From positions 1 to 64,000 of the forward strand of contig NZ_CAKJTG010000008.1 of the NCBI RefSeq assembly GCF_917563885.1: a DNA stretch of 64,000 nucleotides. The letters are read 5' to 3'. Of this stretch, positions 43,234-52,870 are shown piece by piece. The translations under genes and the position numbers were made by a program. How positions within the stretch are numbered: position 1 is the stretch's first letter; every line of letters begins with the position of its first letter. This DNA is from Pseudoneobacillus rhizosphaerae. Lineage in GTDB: Bacteria; Bacillota; Bacilli; Bacillales; Cytobacillaceae. Under the pieces are notes generated by a model. It searched no databases. It saw nothing but the letters and a program-made list of their open reading frames with translations, and had not been told where the DNA came from.

Positions 43234-43375
43234 TCTCTCCCTTCTATACACAAGCCTATATCTGATTTCAAAGCTTGTTTCTTAGTACGAGCATATTCAC
43301 AAATAATCAAATTTAGAATAGAAATAAGTATTTTGCGAACAATATAGTTGAATGTTTTCGAAGGGAGAAACTCTC

Positions 43376-44026
43376 ATGGTAGAATATTTCGTACTCATTT
43401 TTCGCACAATTATACTTTATATACTTGTTCTATTAATTTTTAGAGCCATGGGAAAAAGAGAAATCGGAGAATTGAGTATTTTGGATTTAGTTGTATTCAT
43501 TATGATTGGTGAATTAGCGGTAGTTGCAATTGAAGACCAAAGGGAACCAATCATGCATAGTGTATTTCCAATGTTATTACTAATGATGATTCAGATTACC
43601 TTTTCATTTATTTCATTAAAAAGTAAAAAGTTCCGTGATCTAATTGAGGGAAAACCGATTATTATTATTAATCGAGGGAAAATAGATGAAAAGGAAATGA
43701 GACGGCAACGTTATAATTTTGATGACTTATTGATGCAATTGCGAGAGAAGGATATTCGTAATATTGCTGATGTCGAGTTTGCGATTCTTGAACCATCAGG
43801 AAAGCTGTCAGTTTTTGAAAAAGAAAACAAAAAGTCAGGAGATATTACCATACCGTTAATAATGGATGGATCTGTTATGGAAATCAATTTATCTCGAATC
43901 AATAAGACCAAATTATGGCTGAAACAGGAGCTAAAGAAAAAGGGTTATACTAATATGAAACTTATTTCTTTTTGTAGTTATCATAATGGCACCTTTTATA
44001 TTGACGAGAAAGATGAAGAAAAATAA
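43376..44026 (+). CDS. DUF421 membrane protein (YrbG/YetF-like)
   Basis: The 216-residue product has three N-terminal membrane segments with Arg-Ala-Met-Gly-Lys-Arg-Glu-Ile-Gly and a cytoplasmic DUF421 domain (Asn-Arg-Gly-Lys, Asp-Leu-Leu-Met-Gln-Leu-Arg-Glu, Asp-Val-Glu-Phe-Ala-Ile-Leu-Glu). The family is common in spore formers and of unknown function. ATG 43376 is 8 nt after AAGGGAG. Position matches B. subtilis yrbG before spoVB. Confidence 0.9.
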   Translation: MVEYFVLIFRTIILYILVLLIFRAMGKREIGELSILDLVVFIMIGELAVVAIEDQREPIMHSVFPMLLLMMIQITFSFISLKSKKFRDLIEGKPIIIINRGKIDEKEMRRQRYNFDDLLMQLREKDIRNIADVEFAILEPSGKLSVFEKENKKSGDITIPLIMDGSVMEINLSRINKTKLWLKQELKKKGYTNMKLISFCSYHNGTFYIDEKDEEK

Positions 44027-44055
44027 ACACGTCAAGGAAGGTGCTTGACGTGTTT
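44025..44055. terminator. Bidirectional terminator between the DUF421 gene and spoVB
   Basis: AAACACGTCAAG (44025-44036) pairs perfectly with CTTGACGTGTTT (44044-44055) around a 7-nt loop. It serves two convergent genes. Confidence 0.92.
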
Positions 44056-44063
44056 TATTATGG

Positions 44064-45623
44064 TTATTTAAAGGCTAATTTAGAAAGAGTAGGTCCTATC
44101 CACGGAATCCGTTTTAACTCATCACGAGTAATAAGTCCTAAAAAGATTAGTAAGCCAACATAAGTTACTACAATTGAACCTGTTGTTGTTAATACGATGG
44201 AAAGCTTAGAGGTAGTAGATAGATGGTTAATGACCCAATACCCGACCCATGCAGAAGCGCCCATCACCAGGAATGTTTTTAAATAATCTCGAAAATATAA
44301 GGTGAAGGATATTTTTTTAAGAACAGTCGCAAAGTGTAGCATTGTAACTAAAACAAATCCGACAATAATCCCTAAGGCAACGCCTTTAATACCAAAGCTT
44401 GGTTGAGTGGCTAATAAAAAAATGACAGCTGTTTTAACTATATTGCCAATAAGACTATTAATCATTGCCGCTCTCGCTAAATTTAAAGCTTGTAGGGAGG
44501 CTTGCAAAGGTCCTTGATAAAAATAAAACAAGAAAAACGGTGCCATTAAACGTATGAAATAAGCTCCATTCGTTGAACCATACATCAATTCCATTAGTGG
44601 ATCTGCAAGAATGTATAAAACAACAACGGCAAGTCCACCTGTAACAAATGCAAAACGTAGTGCTTGTTGGAGTCTGTATTCAATTAATTTGCCATCGTTT
44701 TTGGAATTAGCTTCACTTATTGCCGGAACAAGAGAAGTAGCGAGAGAATACGTTACAAATGACGGAAGCATTAACAAAGGCATTGCGTAACCTGTTAACG
44801 TTCCATATTGCTTTGTTGCCATGGTAGTAGCAACACCTGCGATGGCTAAGCTATGGGCAACCACTATGGGTTCAAAAAACCAGGCTATCGATCCAATCAT
44901 TCGACTACCCAAGGTTGGTACAGCGACATCCATTAATTCTTTAAAGGTGCTTTTTCCAGCGTGAACTTGTTTAAAAAAATTCTTTCGAAGAGGGAAACGC
45001 TTTTTTAATTTAAAAGTAGTAACTAGATAGATTAATGAGATTAATTCTCCAGCAACTGACGCTAGCATGGCTCCTGCGGCTGCATACTCGATTCCGTATG
45101 GGAGAAAGGCTTTTGTCATGACAGCAATTAAAATGATTCTAACCACCTGCTCCAATACTTGGGAGTAGGCAGCGGGTTTCATATTCTGTCTTCCTTGGAA
45201 GTAGCCCCTTAATACGGATGATACCGCTATAATCGGAACAATGGGTGCAATCGCTACTAATGGATAGTAAATTCTATCATCAGTAAAAAGTGTTTGAGAA
45301 AGAACGGGTGCAAGTAAAATAAGCGCTGGTGTAAAAATAAGTGATAAAGCAATGGTTGTTGCTAATGAAACAACAAGAATGTTTTTTATTTTTTTGAAAT
45401 CCCCTCTTGCTTCTGCTTCAGCAACATTTTTTGAGATTGCAACGGGAAGTCCGATTTGGGTAATCGTAACAACAAGAATTAGGGTCGGGAAGGCCATCAT
45501 AAATAATCCGACACCTTCTTCACCTATAAACCTTGCTATAACAATCCGATTAATAAACCCAAGTATTCTTGTAACAAAACCTGCTAATAATAAAATAATC
45601 GTCCCTTTTAAAAACTTTGACAT
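44064..45623 (-). CDS. spoVB: Stage V sporulation protein B (MATE-like flippase)
   Basis: SpoVB is a MVF/MATE-type membrane transporter, probably flipping lipid-linked peptidoglycan precursors needed for the spore cortex. The 519-residue protein has about 14 membrane segments and the conserved Val-Ile-Ala-Arg-Phe-Ile-Gly-Glu-Glu-Gly-Val-Gly-Leu stretch. It also has a Val-Leu-Arg-Gly-Tyr-Phe-Gln-Gly-Arg-Gln-Asn-Met segment, as in B. subtilis SpoVB. The start ATG 45623 gives Met-Ser-Lys-Phe-Leu-Lys-Gly-Thr; AAGG lies about 11 nt upstream. Confidence 0.96.
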   Translation of the reverse strand: MSKFLKGTIILLLAGFVTRILGFINRIVIARFIGEEGVGLFMMAFPTLILVVTITQIGLPVAISKNVAEAEARGDFKKIKNILVVSLATTIALSLIFTPALILLAPVLSQTLFTDDRIYYPLVAIAPIVPIIAVSSVLRGYFQGRQNMKPAAYSQVLEQVVRIILIAVMTKAFLPYGIEYAAAGAMLASVAGELISLIYLVTTFKLKKRFPLRKNFFKQVHAGKSTFKELMDVAVPTLGSRMIGSIAWFFEPIVVAHSLAIAGVATTMATKQYGTLTGYAMPLLMLPSFVTYSLATSLVPAISEANSKNDGKLIEYRLQQALRFAFVTGGLAVVVLYILADPLMELMYGSTNGAYFIRLMAPFFLFYFYQGPLQASLQALNLARAAMINSLIGNIVKTAVIFLLATQPSFGIKGVALGIIVGFVLVTMLHFATVLKKISFTLYFRDYLKTFLVMGASAWVGYWVINHLSTTSKLSIVLTTTGSIVVTYVGLLIFLGLITRDELKRIPWIGPTLSKLAFK

Positions 45624-45750
45624 GTGACTCACTGCCTTCTCAAAATAGGTGATATCGTATACAATTAACTATATGCAAGTGGGTGGACAAAGCATGACAA
45701 GAAGCTTTTCTTTTTCGATATAAGAGCCTAAAGGGGAGGAGGTAATAATA

Positions 45751-46047
45751 ATGAACAGTAACCATCTGTATGACCAATTTCGTGTTCAAGTTGAGCCAGC
45801 GATACGAAGTAAGTTAGAAGAATTAAGTGTTTTTGGTTATGGAATCCATAGTGAATCGCAATTATGGAGTTTTCTTACTAAGAAAAAATGGAAAAAACCA
45901 AAGGAAGAAGTTTATCTTTTTGAAATTGTCCAAGATATTCTAACGCTTAAGCCAGGAGAATTTATGAGTTTCCAAACTGTGGAGGCATTAAAATCATCCC
46001 AGTTCTCTCTGCCAAATGAAGAAGATTGGAAGGAATTATTGAAATAA
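45751..46047 (+). CDS. comN: Post-transcriptional regulator ComN
   Basis: This 98-residue cytoplasmic protein matches YrzD/ComN, which in B. subtilis promotes comE mRNA accumulation and interacts with DivIVA. Recognisable stretches are the Gln-Val-Glu-Pro-Ala-Ile-Arg-Ser-Lys region, the Gly-Tyr-Gly-Ile segment, Trp-Lys-Lys-Pro-Lys-Glu and the Thr-Leu-Lys-Pro-Gly-Glu-Phe-Met-Ser tail. GGGGAGGAGG precedes the start. The location between spoVB and secDF is the same as in B. subtilis. Confidence 0.9.
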   Translation: MNSNHLYDQFRVQVEPAIRSKLEELSVFGYGIHSESQLWSFLTKKKWKKPKEEVYLFEIVQDILTLKPGEFMSFQTVEALKSSQFSLPNEEDWKELLK

Positions 46048-46094
46048 TTAGTTTATTTTCTTAAAAAAAATTATTATTCCTTATATTTGTGAAA

Positions 46095-46123
46095 TTGACA
46101 CATTATTCATTCTATACCATAAT
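46095..46123 (+). promoter_or_regulatory. SigA promoter of secDF
   Basis: TTGACA (46095-46100) and CATAAT (46118-46123) have the ideal 17-nt spacing, about 60 nt before the start codon. Confidence 0.75.
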
Positions 46124-46184
46124 AAAAATATTGTTTTAGAAGTTTTTTGTAGAAGTTTGTTTGTTCATAGGAGGCAAGTACATA

Positions 46185-48449
46185 ATGGTAAAACGGAGTA
46201 GAATCGTAGCGTTTCTCCTAGTTGTTGTATTATTTGGTAGTTTAATGGGGTACACAACGAAGGACATCCTAGGTAATATTAAGCTGGGCTTAGACCTGCA
46301 GGGCGGATTTGAAGTGCTTTATGAAGTGTCACCAGCTAAAAAAGGTCAAAAAATTGATAAAGAAGCCATGTTAGCCACTGCTCAAGCTCTGGATAATCGT
46401 GTCAATGTATTAGGTGTAAGTGAGCCGAATATCCAAATCGAGGGTGAAAATCGAATCCGTGTTCAGCTAGCTGGGGTAGAAGACCAAAATAAAGCACGTG
46501 AAATTCTTTCTACTGAGGCTAACTTAACATTCCGAGATGCAAACGATGTGTTAAAGATGGATGGAACCGATTTAGCAGAGGGTGGAGCAAAGCAAACTTT
46601 TGATGAAAACGGAAAACCAAGCGTATCGCTTAAATTAACAAGCGCTGAGAAGTTTCGTAAAGTTACGGAAGAAATTGTGGCTATGGCTCCAAATAATCAG
46701 CTTGCAATTTGGTTAGACTTTGAGGAAGGAAAAGACTCCTTTAAAACGGAAGTAGGCAAAGAGGGTTCTAAACTTATTTCTGCGCCAAATGTAAGTCAAG
46801 TTTTCAATCAAGATACGGTTTCGATTGTTGGAAACTTTACGATTGAAGAAGCAACTACGTTATCTTCTCTATTAAATGCAGGTGCATTACCAGTTAAACT
46901 GGATGAGGTTTATTCAACGTCTGTAGGTGCGAAGTTTGGGGAACAAGCAATGGACAAAACAGTTATGGCTGGTATTCTTGGTGTCCTTGCAGTATTCCTA
47001 TTCATGATATTCTACTATCGCTTCCCAGGGTTCATTGCGACAATAACGTTAACAGTATTTATTTTTATTACTGTTTTGATTTTCGATTGGTTAAATGTAG
47101 TATTAACACTTCCGGGTATTGCCGCTCTTATCTTGGGGGTTGGTATGGCCGTAGATGCAAACATCATTACATATGAGAGAATTAGGGAAGAAATTAAGAT
47201 TGGCCGATCTATTAAATCAGCCTATCATGCTGGAAACGAAAGTTCTTTAGCGACAATTACTGACGCAAACCTTACTACTCTTTTAGCTGGTGTTGTATTA
47301 TTTTACTTTGGGACAAGCTCTGTAAAGGGATTTGCCACAAGCTTAATTATCGGTATCTTAGTAAGTTTCATTACAAATGTTTATTTATCGAGATGGTTAC
47401 TTAAGCTTTGGGTAGATAGCGGTATCTTTAACAAAAGACCAGGCTGGTTCGGTGTTAATAAACGTGATATAAAAGATATTTCTGAAGGTTATGATACTCT
47501 TGACCTTCCTACAAGATTTGACCGATTTGATTTTGTTAAATCACGTAAGAAATATTTTGTTATTTCGGGAGTTTTATTCGGAATAGGGCTTATTTTATTA
47601 CTTGTATTCCGATTGAACTTAGGAATTGATTTTACTAGCGGAACACGCGTGGAAATATTAGCGAAAGAGGCTCTAACAACAGAGCAAGTTAAATCAGACT
47701 TTGAAAAATTTGACCTCCAATCTGATGATATTGTGATTTCAGGGGAAGCCAAAAATATCGGGGTTGCCCGCTTTAAGGGAGTCTTCTCGAAGGCGGAAAT
47801 TGCGGAATTAAAATCATACTTCAATAAGGAATATGGAGCAGAACCAAATATTAGCAGTGTTTCTCCGACAATAGGAAAAGAGTTGGCTAAAAATGCTCTC
47901 ATTGCTCTCATTATTTCTTCAATTGGTATTATTTTATACGTAACGATTCGTTTTGAAATGGCTATGGCGGTTTCGGCAGTAATTGCCCTATTATATGCGA
48001 CATTCTTTATTATTCCGATATTTAGTATTACGCGAATGGAAGTAGATTTAACATTCATCGCTGCCCTCTTAACGATTGTTGGTTATTCGATAAACGATAC
48101 GATTGTTACGTTTGACCGTATGCGTGAAAACATGCAGAAGAAAAGAAAATTAAAAACAGAAGAAGATATTGCAAATGTCGTTAATTCTAGCTTACGCCAA
48201 ACACTTGGGCGTTCAGTCAATACGGTATTAATGGTTACAATAACGGTAATCGCGTTGTTAATCTTTGGAAGTGAATCTATTCGAGGCTTTTCCATCGCTC
48301 TATTAGTTGGACTAGTTGCCGGGGTTTATTCCTCCATTTTCATTGCAGCTCAGCTATGGGTAGAATGGAAAAACCGAGAACTAAAGAGAAAAGGCGTTAT
48401 TGTTACTTATAAAGAAAAGAAAGTATCTTCTGACGAACCACAAGTTTAA
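46185..48449 (+). CDS. secDF: Fused protein translocase subunit SecDF
   Basis: SecDF uses the proton gradient to help release secreted proteins. The 754-residue protein fuses SecD (about 1-430) and SecF (about 450-754), with 12 membrane segments in total. It contains Leu-Gly-Leu-Asp-Leu-Gln-Gly-Gly-Phe, Val-Gly-Met-Ala-Val-Asp-Ala-Asn (transmembrane Asp), Leu-Gly-Ile-Asp-Phe-Thr-Ser-Gly and Tyr-Ser-Ile-Asn-Asp-Thr-Ile-Val. The fused form is typical of Bacillus. ATG 46185 follows ATAGGAGG. Confidence 0.97.
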   Translation: MVKRSRIVAFLLVVVLFGSLMGYTTKDILGNIKLGLDLQGGFEVLYEVSPAKKGQKIDKEAMLATAQALDNRVNVLGVSEPNIQIEGENRIRVQLAGVEDQNKAREILSTEANLTFRDANDVLKMDGTDLAEGGAKQTFDENGKPSVSLKLTSAEKFRKVTEEIVAMAPNNQLAIWLDFEEGKDSFKTEVGKEGSKLISAPNVSQVFNQDTVSIVGNFTIEEATTLSSLLNAGALPVKLDEVYSTSVGAKFGEQAMDKTVMAGILGVLAVFLFMIFYYRFPGFIATITLTVFIFITVLIFDWLNVVLTLPGIAALILGVGMAVDANIITYERIREEIKIGRSIKSAYHAGNESSLATITDANLTTLLAGVVLFYFGTSSVKGFATSLIIGILVSFITNVYLSRWLLKLWVDSGIFNKRPGWFGVNKRDIKDISEGYDTLDLPTRFDRFDFVKSRKKYFVISGVLFGIGLILLLVFRLNLGIDFTSGTRVEILAKEALTTEQVKSDFEKFDLQSDDIVISGEAKNIGVARFKGVFSKAEIAELKSYFNKEYGAEPNISSVSPTIGKELAKNALIALIISSIGIILYVTIRFEMAMAVSAVIALLYATFFIIPIFSITRMEVDLTFIAALLTIVGYSINDTIVTFDRMRENMQKKRKLKTEEDIANVVNSSLRQTLGRSVNTVLMVTITVIALLIFGSESIRGFSIALLVGLVAGVYSSIFIAAQLWVEWKNRELKRKGVIVTYKEKKVSSDEPQV

Positions 48450-48461
48450 TATTCTTTAGAG

Positions 48462-48489
48462 GCTAGCACATAATCGTGCTAGCTTTTTT
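48462..48489 (+). terminator. Terminator after secDF
   Basis: GCTAGCAC (48462-48469) pairs perfectly with GTGCTAGC (48476-48483), followed by six T residues. Confidence 0.92.
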
Positions 48490-48559
48490 AATTTTTTTAA
48501 TGTCATCCTTCCAATTAGGTCAAACTAACAATATGTTGACTAAGAAAGGATGTCTATCT

Positions 48560-49456
48560 TTGGCAGAAAAGGATCGTTTTAAAAAGGCTGAATTTGCAGC
48601 CATAATGGGTATAGTTGGAAATGTGTTTTTAGCACTTGTTAAGTGGATTATTGGGACTTATGCAAATAGTAGAGCACTTATTGCCGATGCTGTGAATTCT
48701 GCCTCCGATGTTGCAGGGTCACTAGCTGTTTATTATGGGATAAAGGTATCAAAACGGCCACCTGATGAAGATCACCCTTATGGTCATGGGAAAGCTGAAT
48801 TAATTGCGGCAATCGTCGTATCAGTTCTATTAATGCTAGTCGGCATTGAGATTGGAAAAGGTTCTATTGAAGCTTTTTTTCAGCCAGCCGCTCCACCAAA
48901 ATTAATGGCAATATATGCTGTAATAATTGCTATTATTGTAAAGGAGGTCTTGTACCGTTATAACATCAAGTTAGGTAGGGCACTAAAGAGTGAGGCATTA
49001 ATTGTAAATGCCCACGAGCATCGCTCTGATGTATATGCTTCTTTTGCAGTATTAATTGGTATTGGTGCGTCAGTCCTCGGTGGGAAAATGGATATCGATT
49101 GGCTTGTCTATGCGGACCCAATTGCTGGGTTGTTTGTGTCATTATTAATTATAAAAACGGCCTGGAAATTAGGTAAAGAGTCAATCCATAACACAATGGA
49201 TCATGTGTTGCCTGATGAAGAAACAGAAGAATTTCGTCAGTTGATTGAAAAGGTATCGGGTGTGAAGAAAATTAATGAATTGCACGCTCGCGAACATGGA
49301 CATTATGTCATTATCGATTTGAAAATAGCTGTTGACCCACACATCTCTGTAGAAGAAGGTCATCTAATAGGAAAAGCCGTAAAAAAGAAACTATTAGATG
49401 CAGCTCACGTTCAAAATGTTTTGGTGCATATCAATCCATACAATGAAATGGGCTAA
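48560..49456 (+). CDS. Cation diffusion facilitator transporter
   Basis: The 298-residue protein has six membrane segments, the metal site Asp-Ala-Val-Asn-Ser-Ala-Ser-Asp in the second and a matching His-x-x-x-Asp (His-Arg-Ser-Asp) in the fifth, plus Pro-Asp-Glu-Asp-His-Pro-Tyr-Gly-His-Gly-Lys. The C-terminal cytoplasmic domain has His-Ala-Arg-Glu-His-Gly. This places it in the CDF family that exports zinc, manganese or iron; the metal cannot be told. The TTG start follows AGAAAGGATG; the open frame upstream reads through the terminator and is not used. Confidence 0.93.
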   Translation: MAEKDRFKKAEFAAIMGIVGNVFLALVKWIIGTYANSRALIADAVNSASDVAGSLAVYYGIKVSKRPPDEDHPYGHGKAELIAAIVVSVLLMLVGIEIGKGSIEAFFQPAAPPKLMAIYAVIIAIIVKEVLYRYNIKLGRALKSEALIVNAHEHRSDVYASFAVLIGIGASVLGGKMDIDWLVYADPIAGLFVSLLIIKTAWKLGKESIHNTMDHVLPDEETEEFRQLIEKVSGVKKINELHAREHGHYVIIDLKIAVDPHISVEEGHLIGKAVKKKLLDAAHVQNVLVHINPYNEMG

Positions 49457-49499
49457 TGCCTTTTATTGTAAAGTAAGAAAGTATAACTTTTTTGGCTTT

Positions 49500-49689
49500 G
49501 AAAATTGTCCAGCTCCAGCGCCCAGCCTCTAGTGGACTTCACTCTCCGAGTAAAAATCGGCTTTTGGATTTTTACATGACCGGGGATAAGTCAACATCGA
49601 ATCGCAAATAACGCGATTCGTGTTTCCTTTATCTCAGTCAGGAGAGCTCCAGTCCATACGAGGCTAAACGGGCGCTTCCGCTTTTCTGG
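49500..49689. repeat. Structured intergenic repeat-like element
   Basis: About 190 nt folds as a closed three-way structure. Outer arms AGCGCCC (49517-49523) plus AGCCTC (49524-49529) pair with GAGGCT (49660-49665) and GGGCGCT (49670-49676). Inner hairpins are GTAAAAATC/GATTTTTAC (49550-49575) and CGAATCGC/GCGATTCG (49598-49620). The ends (CCAGCTCCAGCGCC and GGGCGCTTCCGCTTTTC) look like a high-copy intergenic repeat I recall from several Bacillus genomes. It is more GC-rich than its surroundings. Confidence 0.7.
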
Positions 49690-49717
49690 TGTAGCAATCT
49701 ATTTGCTACATTTTTTT
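49690..49717 (+). terminator. Terminator directly after the structured repeat
   Basis: TGTAGCAA (49690-49697) pairs with TTGCTACA (49703-49710), followed by seven T residues. It probably ends transcripts from the efflux gene and the repeat. Confidence 0.88.
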
Positions 49718-49719
49718 CA

Positions 49720-49748
49720 TTGAAACCCCAGAAAACAATCTGTATAAT
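49720..49748 (+). promoter_or_regulatory. SigA promoter of recJ
   Basis: TTGAAA (49720-49725) and a perfect TATAAT (49743-49748) are 17 nt apart. Transcription would start about 15-20 nt before the recJ start codon. Confidence 0.85.
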
Positions 49749-49771
49749 AGGAAAAGCTAAGGGGTGAACGT

Positions 49772-52135
49772 ATGTTAAAAGCAAAAACAAGATGGAATGT
49801 TCGCAAACCAGACCAGGTATTGGTAGAAACCTTAACAAAAGAACTAAACATTACACCTCTAGTAGCTCAGCTACTTGTCAACCGCGGATTCGATACCGTT
49901 GAAGATGCACGGTATTTTTTATTTGGAACAGAAAAGTTCCATGACCCATATTTACTGAAAGACATGGATAAAGCGGTAAAACGAATAAAAGAGGCTATTG
50001 AAAATCAAGACCCGATACTAATTTTTGGTGACTATGATGCAGACGGCGTTAGCAGTACAACAGTCATGATGAAAACCCTGACTGATTTGGGGGCACATGT
50101 TGAGTTTTATATACCAAATCGGTTTACTGAAGGTTATGGTCCGAATGAGGCAGCTTTTCGTCATGCATATGAAAGTGGATATAAACTTATCATTACAGTA
50201 GATACAGGTATTTCAGCATTAAATGAAGCAAAGCTCGCAAAAGAACTTGGTCTCGACTTAATCATAACAGACCACCATGAACCAGGACCTGAATTGCCTG
50301 ATTGTTTTGCCATTATTCATCCAAAGTTAGAGGATAGTCTTTATCCCTTTAAAGAATTAGCAGGTGTGGGTGTTGCTTTTAAACTTGCCCATGCGCTTTA
50401 TGGTCAAGTTCCTGAACATCTATTGGAAATCGCTGTAATTGGAACTATTGCTGATTTAGTTCCATTAAAAGATGAAAATCGTTTCATTGCTAAAGCTGGT
50501 ATCCAAAAATTAATGCGTACGAATAATATTGGGTTAAGAGCCTTGTTTAAAATATGTAGCATAGACTTGTCTTCAATAACTGAGGAAACCATAGGTTTTT
50601 CTATTGGGCCAAGAATTAATGCGGCCGGCAGGTTAGGGGACGCAGCACCTGCCGTTCAATTATTATTAACTGAAGATCCAGAGGAAGCAATGGAACTTGC
50701 TAATGAAATCGATGGTTTGAATCGCAAAAGACAGGCGATTGTGAATGAGATTACCGAAGAAGCAATCGAATTGGTAGAAGAGACCTTCTCTAGTGACCAA
50801 AAAGTAATTGTCATTGGTAAAGAAAATTGGAATGCTGGCGTTGTAGGAATCGTTGCTTCAAGGTTAGTAGACAAATATTATCGACCTACCATCGTATTAA
50901 CCTATGACCATGAAAAAGGGACTGCTAAAGGATCGGCACGTAGTATAGATGGATTTGATTTATTTCAAAATCTTTCTATATGCCGTGATATCTTACCCCA
51001 TTTTGGAGGTCATACTGCAGCAGCAGGTATGACATTGAATATCAATGATGTAGTAGAGCTGAGAAGACGTTTAAATGAGTTAGCTGCTGAACATCTTTCT
51101 GAAGATAAGCTTATACCTGTCACAAAACTTGACGGCGAATTTGAAATTCAAGAAATACAACTGGATGCAGTAAAAGAAATGTTGTTATTAGCCCCTTTTG
51201 GAATGGAAAATCCAAAGCCAAAGGTGCTTTTAAAGGATGCAGGCATTTCTAATTTCCGAAAAATTGGATCTGATCAAAATCACTTGAAAATCACTCTTGA
51301 AAAAAAGGGTTTTATACTGGATACAATTGGTTTTGGCTTAGGGCGTTTATATGATGAGGTTTCACCTACATCCTCTATTTCGGTTATCGGTGAGCTCTCT
51401 ATAAATGAATGGAATAATATTCAAAAACCACAATTATTTTTACAGGATATGGCAGTGGAACATTGGCAGCTTTTTGATTGGCGTGGAAATAATCGAGCTG
51501 GCCAGTTGTTTAAAAACCTTAATCTCACAGATACTAAGTTTATCGTTTTTAATCAAGAGTACCAGGATACATTTTCTAAATGGCTTTCACAGGATTCAAT
51601 AACTTATATTTCAAATGAAGAAGAGGCTAGAATACTCGACCTTCATGAGAAAAATGTCGTACTTCTTGATTTCCCACCATCAAAAGAGATTGTCAATGAA
51701 TTGCTTTGTGGGAAAAAGCCTGGTAGAATCTATCCTCTTTTTTATAAAAAGGATAGTGCATTTTTTAATACTATGCCAACTCGTGAGCACTTTAAATGGT
51801 ATTATGCATTTCTAGCAAAGAAGGCCCCATTTGATTTAAAACGATTTGGTGATGATTTAGCGAAACACCGTGGTTGGTCCAAAGAAACAATTGATTTTAT
51901 GTCACAGGTGTTTTTTGAGTTAGATTTTGCTACAATAAACAATGGATTAATTTCCTTGGAAAAAATTGCACCTAAACGTGATTTAACCGAATCTAAAACC
52001 TATCAACAAAGGCAAGCACAATTTACTCTTGAAAAAGAATTGCTTTACTCGTCTTTTAATCAACTAAAAGACTGGTTCGATACAATTTTTCAAGAGTCTG
52101 TGGAAAATAGGGAGGCAAAAGAAGAATGGATTTAA
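49772..52135 (+). CDS. recJ: Single-stranded-DNA exonuclease RecJ
   Basis: RecJ degrades single-stranded DNA 5'-3' in recombination and repair. The 787-residue protein has the DHH-family motifs Asp-Tyr-Asp-Ala-Asp-Gly-Val-Ser-Ser, Val-Asp-Thr-Gly and Thr-Asp-His-His-Glu. It also has the DHHA1 Gly-Gly-His-Thr-Ala-Ala-Ala-Gly motif near residue 415, an OB fold, and the long C-terminal extension usual in Bacilli. AAGGGGTGA precedes the ATG. It overlaps apt by 10 nt. Confidence 0.97.
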   Translation: MLKAKTRWNVRKPDQVLVETLTKELNITPLVAQLLVNRGFDTVEDARYFLFGTEKFHDPYLLKDMDKAVKRIKEAIENQDPILIFGDYDADGVSSTTVMMKTLTDLGAHVEFYIPNRFTEGYGPNEAAFRHAYESGYKLIITVDTGISALNEAKLAKELGLDLIITDHHEPGPELPDCFAIIHPKLEDSLYPFKELAGVGVAFKLAHALYGQVPEHLLEIAVIGTIADLVPLKDENRFIAKAGIQKLMRTNNIGLRALFKICSIDLSSITEETIGFSIGPRINAAGRLGDAAPAVQLLLTEDPEEAMELANEIDGLNRKRQAIVNEITEEAIELVEETFSSDQKVIVIGKENWNAGVVGIVASRLVDKYYRPTIVLTYDHEKGTAKGSARSIDGFDLFQNLSICRDILPHFGGHTAAAGMTLNINDVVELRRRLNELAAEHLSEDKLIPVTKLDGEFEIQEIQLDAVKEMLLLAPFGMENPKPKVLLKDAGISNFRKIGSDQNHLKITLEKKGFILDTIGFGLGRLYDEVSPTSSISVIGELSINEWNNIQKPQLFLQDMAVEHWQLFDWRGNNRAGQLFKNLNLTDTKFIVFNQEYQDTFSKWLSQDSITYISNEEEARILDLHEKNVVLLDFPPSKEIVNELLCGKKPGRIYPLFYKKDSAFFNTMPTREHFKWYYAFLAKKAPFDLKRFGDDLAKHRGWSKETIDFMSQVFFELDFATINNGLISLEKIAPKRDLTESKTYQQRQAQFTLEKELLYSSFNQLKDWFDTIFQESVENREAKEEWI

Positions 52136-52638
52136 AACAATTTATCACAATCGTCGAAGACTGGCCAAAACCTGGAATCAAGTTTAAAGATATTACCACA
52201 CTAATGGACAATGGACCTGCATACAAATATGCAACCGATCAAATTGTTGAATACGCAAGTAAAAGGCAAATTGACCTTGTGGTCGGTCCTGAAGCACGTG
52301 GATTCATTATTGGTTGTCCAGTTGCCTATTCATTAGGAGTAGGTTTTGCACCTGTTCGTAAAGAAGGGAAATTGCCACGTGAAACCATTAAGGTGCAATA
52401 CGGCTTAGAATATGGCAAAGACGTCTTAACTATTCATAAGGATGCGATTAAGCCAGGTCAACGCGTTTTAATTACAGATGATTTATTAGCAACTGGTGGA
52501 ACGATTGATGCCACAATCAAGTTAGTTGAAGGTCTTGGTGGAGTGGTAGCTGGTATTGCCTTCTTAATCGAATTATCGTACCTAGATGGACGCAATAAAT
52601 TAGACGGTTATGATATCTTAACTTTAATGAAATATTAA
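52126..52638 (+). CDS. apt: Adenine phosphoribosyltransferase
   Basis: Apt salvages adenine to AMP using PRPP. The 170-residue protein has [10 protein letters not shown] near the start, Gly-Pro-Glu-Ala-Arg-Gly-Phe and the PRPP loop [13 protein letters not shown] (about 118-130). Its ATG lies within the end of recJ, after a GGGAGG site. The recJ-apt-relA order matches B. subtilis. Confidence 0.98.
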   Translation: MDLKQFITIVEDWPKPGIKFKDITTLMDNGPAYKYATDQIVEYASKRQIDLVVGPEARGFIIGCPVAYSLGVGFAPVRKEGKLPRETIKVQYGLEYGKDVLTIHKDAIKPGQRVLITDDLLATGGTIDATIKLVEGLGGVVAGIAFLIELSYLDGRNKLDGYDILTLMKY

Positions 52639-52646
52639 TGATTTAT

Positions 52647-52677
52647 GAGGGTGCTTCTTGTGGAGTACTCTCTTTTT
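52647..52677 (+). terminator. Terminator after apt
   Basis: GAGGGTGCT (52647-52655) pairs with AGTACTCTC (52664-52672) with two G-U pairs, followed by five T residues. Confidence 0.75.
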
Positions 52678-52750
52678 ATATTTTTATTCGATGTTTTTCG
52701 ACAAAAAACCAGATTTTAAGTAAAAATTAATAGCTTTCCCTTTACTTTCG

Positions 52751-52778
52751 TTGCTTTTTTTTTGATAATAGATACAAT
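52751..52778 (+). promoter_or_regulatory. Candidate promoter of relA
   Basis: TTGCTT (52751-52756) and TACAAT (52773-52778) are 16 nt apart, leaving a leader of about 85 nt before relA. Confidence 0.4.
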
Positions 52779-52870
52779 CCACTTTTTTACTGGTGAACAT
52801 TGCTCAAATATGAACAACATAATGTAGTTTTGCATTTAATATAAAAATAATTCGACTTAAAGGTGATTCT

